Source: Microbacterium rhizosphaerae (lineage in GTDB: Bacteria > Actinomycetota > Actinomycetes > Actinomycetales > Microbacteriaceae). Taken from it: DNA of 64,000 nucleotides. Positions 17,885-26,100 of the stretch are shown in pieces. A model generated the notes under the pieces. That model was not told the origin of the DNA. It saw only the letters and a program-made list of their open reading frames with translations, and did no database searches. The DNA is taken from assembly GCF_034120055.1 (NCBI RefSeq), contig NZ_CP139368.1, forward strand, positions 3,720,001-3,784,000, written 5' to 3'. The translations under genes were made by a program, and so were the position numbers. Positions within the stretch are counted from its first letter, which is position 1. Each line of letters begins with the position of its first letter.

Positions 17885-18769
17885 TCATCCGTCCGCGGGC
17901 GCATTCTGAGGCTCGACCGCCGGCCGCGCGGAAGAGACTGCCCAACTGCCGAGCACGCGGAGCGCGTCGGCGGATGCCGATCCGGGTTCGGCGGTGTAGG
18001 TGGACAGTGTGAGACCGGGGTCGGCGGGGAGTTCGAAGGCTTCGTAGGTGAGTTCGAGATCGCCGACGACCGGATGGTGGAGACGTTTCACGCCGCTCCG
18101 GTGATAGCGCACGTTGTGCGCCGCCCACAGGGTGCGGAATCGCTCTGACCGCGTCGACAACTCGCCGACGAGATCGGTGAGGCGCTTGTCGTACGGGTTT
18201 CGACCCGCCTCGCCGCGCAGGGTCGCGACCAGCTCTTGAGTTGTCTTCTCCCAGTCGACGTAGAAATCCGGGGCGGCAGGGTCGAGGAACGCGAACGTGG
18301 CGCTGTTGGGGTGCGGCTCGTCGAAGATCGGGCGGTACAGCGCTCGACCGAGCGGGTTGGCGCCGAGGTAGTCGAAGTAGTTGTTGCGCACCAGTGCAGG
18401 CGCGTCGGTGATCGCGTCGAGCACGCGCTGGATGCTGGGGCGGATGGCCTCTGCACCCTTCCGCGGCTTCCGCGACGTCGCAGACGCACGGGCCGTGCGG
18501 GCGAGATCGAACAGGTGCGCCGTCTCCGCGTCATCCAGCTGCAGAGCGCGGGCAAGGGAGTCGAGGACGCTGTCGGACGCCCCGGAGATGTCGCCGCGTT
18601 CGAGCCTGGTGTAGTAATCCACGCTGACCCCGGCGAGCATCGCGACTTCTTCACGGCGCAGACCGGGAACACGTCGGTTGCCGCCGTATGCGGGAAGGCC
18701 GGCCTGGTCAGGGGTGATGCGGTCCCGGCGGCTGGCCAGGAACTCTCGCACGTCACGACGATGATCCAT
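17885..18769 (-). CDS. XRE-family regulator with MmyB-like ligand domain
   Basis: 294 residues from the ATG at 18769 (MDHRRDVREFL, GAAGG upstream); an in-frame start at 18832 is less likely. Helix-turn-helix at residues ~35-70 (RREEVAMLAGVSVDYYTRLERG), followed by the MmyB-like domain (NYFDYLGANPLGRALY, YHRSGVKRLHHPVVGDLELTYE) that is thought to bind fatty-acid-like ligands. Regulators of this type are commonly divergent from the oxidoreductase they control, here the aldo-keto reductase at 18967. Confidence 0.88.
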   Translation of the reverse strand: MDHRRDVREFLASRRDRITPDQAGLPAYGGNRRVPGLRREEVAMLAGVSVDYYTRLERGDISGASDSVLDSLARALQLDDAETAHLFDLARTARASATSRKPRKGAEAIRPSIQRVLDAITDAPALVRNNYFDYLGANPLGRALYRPIFDEPHPNSATFAFLDPAAPDFYVDWEKTTQELVATLRGEAGRNPYDKRLTDLVGELSTRSERFRTLWAAHNVRYHRSGVKRLHHPVVGDLELTYEAFELPADPGLTLSTYTAEPGSASADALRVLGSWAVSSARPAVEPQNAPADG

Positions 18770-18966
18770 GATCCTTCGACGGTACGCGCCTGCGAACACG
18801 CACGGGAGGGTCTGGCAGTACCGGGGACGCATCCTCGCCGATGGGGGCTCCGCCAGCCCCTCCCTCTGCGCCGACGCGCGACCTACCGTTGACGCGTGAT
18901 CACCATCACGAAGAAGGTCATCGCGACCGAAGAATCCGCCCGATGACGGGCCGGGAGGAACCAGCC

Positions 18967-19851
18967 ATGCAACTCACTCTCAACAACGGCGTCACGCTTC
19001 CCGCGCTCGGGTTCGGCGTCTTCCAGAGCACACCGGAGGCGACCGCCGCCGCGGTCGAGACGGCGCTGCGGGTCGGCTATCGTCACGTCGACACCGCGGC
19101 GGCGTACGGCAACGAGCGGGAGGTCGGCGAAGGCATCCGCCGGTCTGGCGTCGACCGCGAAGAGGTCTTCATCGAGACGAAGGTCTGGGTGTCGGACTAC
19201 GGGTACGACCAGACCCTGCACGCGTTCGAGAAGTCCACCGGCAAGCTCGGCGTCGACACCCTCGATCTGCTGATCCTGCACCAGCCGGCGCCCAGCCGGT
19301 GGGAGAAGACGATCGCCGCCTACACGGCACTCGAGACGCTGCTCGCGGAGGGCAAGGTACGGGCGATCGGCGTCAGCAACTTCATGCCGCACCACCTCGA
19401 CCGGCTGCTGACCGAAGCGTCTGTGGTCCCGTCGATCAACCAGGTCGAGCTGCATCCCTATTTCGCCCAGCCGGACGTGCAGAAGGCGGATGCCGCGCAC
19501 GGCATTCTCACGCAGGCTTGGTCGCCGATCGGCGGGATCACGTTCTACCCCGGACCGTGGGGCGATGAGCGTCGCAGCGTCATGGACGACCCCACCCTCG
19601 CCGAGATCGCTGCCGGGCACGGCAGGACATCGGCCCAGGTGATGCTCCGCTGGCATCTGCAGGAAGGGCGCTCCGCCATCCCGAAGTCGGTCAACCCGGG
19701 TCGGATCGCGGAGAACTTCGACGTGTTCGACTTCGAACTCTCCCCCGACGAGGTCGCCCGCATCGACGCTCTCGACACCGGCGTGCGCAGCGGCCCCGAC
19801 CCCGACCAGCCGCGCGACGCGATGTTCGACCGGGTCATCCCCGAAGCGTGA
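18967..19851 (+). CDS. Aldo-keto reductase (2,5-diketogluconate reductase-like)
   Basis: 294 residues from ATG with GGGAGGA upstream, preferred over an in-frame start at 18841. It is an NADPH-dependent TIM-barrel reductase with the Asp-Tyr-Lys-His tetrad visible in HVDTAAAYGNE, ETKVWV and LILHQPAPS, and C-terminal cofactor motifs IPKSVNPGRIAENF. It probably reduces small aldehydes or ketoses. It is divergent from the MmyB-type regulator and its 3' end overlaps the opposing rhamnosidase gene by 17 bases. Confidence 0.9.
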   Translation: MQLTLNNGVTLPALGFGVFQSTPEATAAAVETALRVGYRHVDTAAAYGNEREVGEGIRRSGVDREEVFIETKVWVSDYGYDQTLHAFEKSTGKLGVDTLDLLILHQPAPSRWEKTIAAYTALETLLAEGKVRAIGVSNFMPHHLDRLLTEASVVPSINQVELHPYFAQPDVQKADAAHGILTQAWSPIGGITFYPGPWGDERRSVMDDPTLAEIAAGHGRTSAQVMLRWHLQEGRSAIPKSVNPGRIAENFDVFDFELSPDEVARIDALDTGVRSGPDPDQPRDAMFDRVIPEA

Positions 19852-22234
19852 GCCCCCGGCGCGTGTCCGGATACGGGATGCGCTGCCCGGGCCTCGGTCG
19901 CGCCACCGTGAACACGGCGTCTCCCCCGCCGAGTTCGCACTGGGTTCCGTCCGGAAGGAACAGCGTCCCGCTCGTGTGGGCGGGGAGCCGAACCGTGATG
20001 TCGATCTGGTCATCGCGGACCTCCCATCGACTCCGGATGAGGCCGTGCCGGGTCAGCAGCGTCCCTTCCGCCCAGGTCAGGCGCGCGTCGATCTGCGGAC
20101 GGATGTCGACCCGGTCATATCCCGCTGAGGCGGGGCGGATGCCGGCAACATACTCGTGGAGGAACGCGATGACGGCGCCCTTCGAATAGTGATTGAGAGA
20201 TTCGTGGGGGTCGCCGTCTCTATCGATGCCGTTCCAGGCTTCCCACACGGTGGTGGCTCCGCGCTCGAGCATGACGAGCCAACCCGGTTCGTCGGTCTGG
20301 AAGAGCAGGTTGTAGGCGACATCCGCGTAGCCATGGTCGGCGAGCACAGGCAGCAGCATCCCGGTGGACAGGAAGCCGGTGGCGAGGCGGGTTCCGTTCT
20401 CCTCGATCAGCCGGACGAGCAGGTCGGCCGCGCGATGCCTCAGCTCTGCGGGAATGAGCTCGAATGCCAGGGCGCGCGTGTAGTTGGCCTGAGTCGGGAT
20501 GGTCAGCGAGCCGTCGGGGCGGAGGAACTCTGTTCGCCACGCATTCGCCACGTCGTGGGCCAGCCGGCGGTAGTGCTCGGCGACGGGCAGGTCGCCGAGC
20601 ACGTCGGCGGCCTCGGCGGTGAGTCGGGCGGAGTGGGCGAGGTAGGCGGTCGCCACGATCGCCGGATCGGCCTGCGGGTTGAACGCCGTGTCAGGTTCGA
20701 GCCATTCACCCCAGTGCCATCCCGTGTCCCACAGGAACTTCTCGTGGGGGGCGGCCTCGACGCCGCGCGCACGGCGCGATGCGTTCCTGTCGGCGGCTGC
20801 CATCGCCGCGGCGTAGTCGACCCAGCGTCGCATCATCGGGATGAACTCGTCGAGCACCCGCGGGTCGCCGTACGCGCGGTAGAGCTCGGCGGGGACGATG
20901 GTGGCGGCATCGCCCCAGCCGGCTGATCCGTCGAAGGAGATGGGGATGACCGGCACCGGTTCGATACCGCAGTCGGGCGCGACGTTGGTGATCATGCCAT
21001 CGACATGCTGGTCATCCGCGAGGGAGGTGAGCCACTTCCGCGCGAAGCCGGAGATGTCATCGAGGTACGCGGCGCTGCGGGCGAAGATCTGGAAGTCGCC
21101 GGTGTAGCCCCAACGCTCTCGTTGCGGGCAGTCGGTGGGGATATCGAGGGTGTTCGCCTTCCAGCTCGCCACCGCGATGCGGTGCAGGTCGTTGACGCGT
21201 GGGTCGCTGCACGCGAAGGTGCCGGTCTGCGACAGGTCGGTGCGCACCTGGTGCGCGGTGATGTCCGTCGGGACCAGTTCGTCGTCGAGGCCGTCGATGG
21301 CGACGTATCGGAAGCCGTGACTGGTGTGCCGTGGCTCGAAGACATCCCCGGCGACCCCGCGGGAGATGACGGTGTCGACCTGGCCGACGGGCAACGGCGG
21401 ATGGCCGGGCGCGATCGTGATGTTCAGGTGCTCGAGTGTCAGGTCGCCCGCCGCGTCGAGGGCTTCACCGTGCGTGAGGGTCAGCCTCGCGCCGTACGGG
21501 CCGAGGTGGGCGAGCTCGACCCATCCGTTCAGGTTCTGGCCGAAGTCGACGATCTGACGGCCGGAGGGCCGACGGATGATGCGCCGGGGACGGTAGCATT
21601 CGATCTTCCGAACCGGTGGGGCGGGCGACCATGCCAGCCGGTGAACGTCGCGGGTGAGCGGGTCCGAAGCGGGGATGGCCGGGGTGCCATCGATGCGGCG
21701 ATCACGCCGGCGCATGTCGGTGGTCTGGCCGTCCATCAGATCAGCCGCCAGGATCGTGCCGACATCGCAGGTCCAGCTCGTGTCGGTGACCACCCGGAAT
21801 GTCTGCGCCGGCGTCTGGGCGGTGAGCGCGGCGATGATCGCCGTCTCGGTGCCGAAACTGTCCGCGACCCGGTGTGCGCCGACGCGGCCGCGGAACCACC
21901 CATCGCTGAGTGTGAGGACGAGCTCGTTGTCCCCCTCGCTCAGGAGGTCGGTGACGTCGTACTGCTGTACGTACAGCGTCGTGCGGTAGCTCGTGATTCC
22001 GGGCGTCAGCTGCTGATCGCCCACGCGTCGCCCGTTGACGAACGCTTCGTACACGCCGTGCGCAGTGACGACGAGGTGGGCGTCCTCGGGTGCCCCGTCG
22101 ATCGTGAAGTCGCGCCGGAACTCGTAGGCGGGCCGCTGTCCGGCAGGCGGCACGGGATCCGGCGTCGTGATCCACGTTGCGCCGTCGAGCAGGCCCTGCG
22201 GGGTGCGGGCGAGCGCAGGGGCGATGTTCTTCAC
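19835..22234 (-). CDS. GH78 alpha-L-rhamnosidase (stand-alone)
   Basis: 799 residues, no signal peptide. N-terminal beta-sandwich (GVYEAFVNGRRVGDQQLTPG) is followed by the (alpha/alpha)6 catalytic domain with the GH78 signature IPTDCPQRERWGYTGDFQ, which holds the acidic catalytic residues, and GWHWGEWLEPD. It hydrolyses terminal alpha-L-rhamnose from glycosides or oligosaccharides in the cytoplasm. It is last in an operon of MFS, GH78-GH3 fusion, esterase and rhamnosidase, and overlaps the esterase stop by four bases. Shorter than many GH78 enzymes (about 900-1000) but with the main parts present. Confidence 0.88.
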   Translation of the reverse strand: MKNIAPALARTPQGLLDGATWITTPDPVPPAGQRPAYEFRRDFTIDGAPEDAHLVVTAHGVYEAFVNGRRVGDQQLTPGITSYRTTLYVQQYDVTDLLSEGDNELVLTLSDGWFRGRVGAHRVADSFGTETAIIAALTAQTPAQTFRVVTDTSWTCDVGTILAADLMDGQTTDMRRRDRRIDGTPAIPASDPLTRDVHRLAWSPAPPVRKIECYRPRRIIRRPSGRQIVDFGQNLNGWVELAHLGPYGARLTLTHGEALDAAGDLTLEHLNITIAPGHPPLPVGQVDTVISRGVAGDVFEPRHTSHGFRYVAIDGLDDELVPTDITAHQVRTDLSQTGTFACSDPRVNDLHRIAVASWKANTLDIPTDCPQRERWGYTGDFQIFARSAAYLDDISGFARKWLTSLADDQHVDGMITNVAPDCGIEPVPVIPISFDGSAGWGDAATIVPAELYRAYGDPRVLDEFIPMMRRWVDYAAAMAAADRNASRRARGVEAAPHEKFLWDTGWHWGEWLEPDTAFNPQADPAIVATAYLAHSARLTAEAADVLGDLPVAEHYRRLAHDVANAWRTEFLRPDGSLTIPTQANYTRALAFELIPAELRHRAADLLVRLIEENGTRLATGFLSTGMLLPVLADHGYADVAYNLLFQTDEPGWLVMLERGATTVWEAWNGIDRDGDPHESLNHYSKGAVIAFLHEYVAGIRPASAGYDRVDIRPQIDARLTWAEGTLLTRHGLIRSRWEVRDDQIDITVRLPAHTSGTLFLPDGTQCELGGGDAVFTVARPRPGQRIPYPDTRRGLTLRG

Positions 22235-23124
22235 GGTGAGCCTCGCAGGGCGCGGACGATCGCGGCGAAAGCGCGCGCGCCCTCGGGTGTCGTGTTGCCG
22301 AGCAGTCCGACGGCGTGGTTGCCGTCGGGGCTGTAGGTGAGGGAGCCTGCGTTCCCCGCTGCGGCGAGGAGGCGGTGCGCATCCATCGCGTCCGGCATGA
22401 GCAGGTCGCGCCCCTCGGTGACGATATGGACCGGCGGCAGTCCGTCGAAGCTCCCCCGCAGAGGGCTGACGGCCGGGTCACCGGTCGACAGGTCTCCGGC
22501 CCAGACCTTTCCCCACGCCCGCAGTTCGTCGATGTGCAGGATCACGTCCCAGTCCTCGATGACGGATGCCGCCGGATGCCGGATCTCCACGTCCAGCCAG
22601 GGGTTGAGCAGCACCGCCGCGCGCACCCCGTCGGGATGCCGCTGCAGAGCGCTCAGCGCGAGCCCGGCGCCGGCGGAGTCGCCGGCGAGGAGCACCTCTC
22701 CGTGCCCGTAACGCGTGATCGTCCGGGCGAGCGTCTGTGCGACGAGGCGGTGGGCGCGCTCCGCGTCTCCGACGGGTGCGACCTCGTAACAGGGAACGAC
22801 CGCATCGATATCGGCGGCGCGGGCGAACCGCGCGATCGCGGCCCAGTGCTGTGCGGAGATCGGCTGCGCGTACCCGCCGCCGGGCAGGTAGACGACCGCG
22901 CGGCGACGCTGGCCTCCGGGATGGGTCAGCCTGACGACCGGCGAGTCCTCCTCGCTGGAGGTGGCCACGTCGAACTTCCTGCTCACCCCCTGCGGCACGG
23001 GCGCGGCAACGGGGTGGGTGCCCGCGCGCCGTCGCGCGACCTCCTCGCGAACGTCGGCGTTGCCGTTCCCGCGGGCGAAGACGCGCTTCAGGATGCTGTC
23101 GAGAGCCAATGCGCGCACTGACAT
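22231..23124 (-). CDS. Alpha/beta-hydrolase esterase, hormone-sensitive-lipase type
   Basis: 297 residues. The oxyanion motif is YLPGGGYAQ (HGG variant), the nucleophile Ser lies in LLAGDSAGAGLAL, and the His in DGNHAVGLL near the end. It is cytoplasmic and likely removes acetyl or other acyl groups from imported rhamnosides, given that it lies between two rhamnosidase genes, 15 bases after the fusion gene and overlapping the next gene. The true substrate is unknown. Confidence 0.82.
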   Translation of the reverse strand: MSVRALALDSILKRVFARGNGNADVREEVARRRAGTHPVAAPVPQGVSRKFDVATSSEEDSPVVRLTHPGGQRRRAVVYLPGGGYAQPISAQHWAAIARFARAADIDAVVPCYEVAPVGDAERAHRLVAQTLARTITRYGHGEVLLAGDSAGAGLALSALQRHPDGVRAAVLLNPWLDVEIRHPAASVIEDWDVILHIDELRAWGKVWAGDLSTGDPAVSPLRGSFDGLPPVHIVTEGRDLLMPDAMDAHRLLAAAGNAGSLTYSPDGNHAVGLLGNTTPEGARAFAAIVRALRGSP

Positions 23125-23139
23125 GTCGCCTCCGCCTTC

Positions 23140-26100
23140 TTACCCGGGGCTGCCGACGCGGCTCAGCTCGATCAGCTGCTCCAGCGCCTCGTCGGGGATC
23201 TCCACGCCCGGGAACCGCGCGAACTGCCCCATCGGCATGGACTCGACCATCTTGAGCATGTTCTCGTTCTCGGATGCCGCGGCGAGTTGCTCCTCGGACG
23301 CGCCGGCCATCATCGCCTGCATGAGCGCCGGTCCGACGAGGGGGTGGCCGAACCAGCTGCCCACCGTGGAATCGAGGGTGAGCGGTTCCGGCGAATCGAT
23401 GTCGCCCTCCAGTGGCAGATCCGCGGACGCGCTGATCTCGACCGAGGATCGTCCGAGCTCGACACGGTAGGTGCCCGGCTCGACGCGCCACCGACCCTTG
23501 GCGACATCCCAGTAGGCGAATGCGCGCCGGTCCAGAGGGATCTCGATCACCGTGGACTCACCGGGCTCGAGCTCCACCTTCGCGAAGCCGGCGAGTTCCC
23601 GCGCCGGACGCCGGACCGGCGAGGCAGCCGGTGCCACGTAGACCTGAACGACCTCCGCCCCTCCCACGTGGCCCGTGTTCCGGACGATGACGCGCGCACG
23701 GGCCGAGTCGGGTCCGGATGCTTCGACCTCGAGTTCCTGCGTGAAGCCGGTATAGCTGAGGCCATGGCCGAACGGGTACCGCACCGGGCTCTCGGCCGTC
23801 GTGTACCAGCGGTAGCCGACGAAGACGCCTTCGCTGTACCGGACGATCTCGTTCTCGCCAGGGAAGGTGAGGTAGGACGGGGTGTCCTGCAGTCGGAACG
23901 GGATCGACTCCGCGAGTCGGCCGGAGGGATTCACCGCTCCGGTGAGTACGTCGGCGATGGCGCTGCCGACGGCCTGGCCCAGCGCCCATCCCTCGACGAT
24001 CGCGTCGACCGAGTCGTGCCACGGTTCCAGCGAGACGACACCCCCGTTCGACAGCACCACGACCGTCCGCTGTGCCACGGCCGCAACGCTCTGGATCAGC
24101 GCCACGTGCTGGGGCGGGAGGTCGAGGTGGGTGCGGTCGAATCCTTCGGACTGGTCCTTCTCGTACAGTCCGACGAACACCACGGCCACGTCCGCTTCCT
24201 CAGCCGCGGCTCGCGCGGCGCCGAGGAGGGCAGTGTGGTCGGCCGAGGGATCGGTCGAATAGCCGGGAGCGTACGAGACGTCAGCCAGAACCCGGCGCAG
24301 CTGCTCGAGCGGGATGTCCAGACGGGTGGGATTGACGTGCGAGCTGCCGCCACCCTGGTACTGCGGCGTCGCGGCCAGTTCGCCGAGCACAGCGACCCGC
24401 TGGCCGGCGCGCAGCGGGAGCGTGCCGCGCTCGTTGCGCAGCAGAACGATCGCCTCGCCTGCGGCGCGACGTGCGAGGGCGTGATGGGCGTCTTCGTCGA
24501 AGGAGGGGTCGGCCGCGCTCGGCCGTGTGCGATCGGCGAGCGCCCGCAGCCGCTCCAAGGATCGATCGACCAGTCCACGGTCGATGCGCCCGTCGCGCAC
24601 AGCGTCGACGATGGCGTCGCGCCCCGCGTCTCCCGTGCCGGGCATTTCGAGGTCGAGGCCCGCGCGCAGCGCCTCGACGCGGTCCTTGATCGCGCCCCAG
24701 TCGGACACGACCAGACCGTCGAACCCCCATTCGCCGCGGAGCAGGTCGGTGAGCAGCCATTCGTTCTCGGATGCGAAGACGCCGTTGATCGCGTTGTAGG
24801 CGCTCATCACCGTCGTCGGGTGCGCCTGCGTGACGACTCGTTCGAAGGCGGGCAGGTAGATCTCGCGAAGGGCACGGTCGTCGACCTCGGCGCTGACGCG
24901 CATCCGGTCGGTCTCCTGGTTGTTGACGGCGAAGTGCTTCAGCGATGTGCCGACACCGGTGGACTGCACGCCCTGCACATATCCGGTCGCCAGGATGCCG
25001 GTGAGCAGCGGGTCCTCGGAGAAGTACTCGAAGGTTCGGCCGCCCAGCGGTGACCGCTTGATGTTGATCGCGGGACCGAGCAGCACGTCCACATCCAGGG
25101 CGCGGGCTTCGCAGCCCAGCGCTTCGCCCACCTCCCTGATGAGCGCAGGGTTCCAGGTGGATCCGAGACCGGCCCCGGGCGGGAAGCACGTGGCGGGCAG
25201 GCTCTCATTGAAGCCGAGGTTGTCGGCGGTCCCGGTCTGGCGTCTGACGCCGTGGGGACCGTCGACGAGCACGAGCGAGCGGATGCCGTCGCCCTCGCGG
25301 GTGGACCAGAAGTCGCGGCCGCTGAGCATGCCCGCCGCATCCACGAGGTCGTCGTCGGCCGGGGACGGCGCGGCCTCGAAGAGGTCGACGGGGATCGGTT
25401 CACCTGCGGTCACGGCGGCGAAGCCTCGCTCGAGGTCGGCGAGGAAGTCGTCGGAGTGCGGCATCATGCCGGCGATCTGCCGCGGGGTGACGTCGTCGCG
25501 ACCGTTCAGTCCTCCGCTCATGTGCGCCGCAGCCTCGGGCACGTACTTCGTGACCACCCCCACGAAGACGCTCATCGCCTCGGCGTCGTCGATCAGTGCC
25601 CCCATCGGGGTGTCGACGGTGACCGCGGGTCGCTCGACAGGATCGACCTCGAACGGCTCACTCCACTCGTACGCCCCGTGCTCGACGGTCACCGAAGCTC
25701 CGGAGGGAAGGATGACGTCGGCGACGGCGCCGACCGGGACCGTCGCCGAAAGAGTCATCCGAACGTCGGCGAGCGTCCACGAGACGGATGCCTCCCCGTA
25801 CGGTGTCTGCAGCCGGGCGGCCGCGGACGTCACGCCGCGTCGGGGCGGCTGCGGGGCGATGCGGATGCGTCGGTAACCGGGCTCTGCGGGCGCGAGGCCG
25901 GCCACCACGCGGTGCAGCCAGTCGGCGACCGAGCCGAACGCGTAGTGGTTGAACGAGGTCATTCCACTCGGGTTGACCGTCCCGTCCGGCAGCAGCGAGT
26001 CCCACCGCTCCCAGATCGTGGTCGCACCCTGCGTCACGGTGTACAGCCACGATGGCGCCTCGGTCTGGAGGAGCAGGCGGTAGGCCACATCGGCGTGGCC

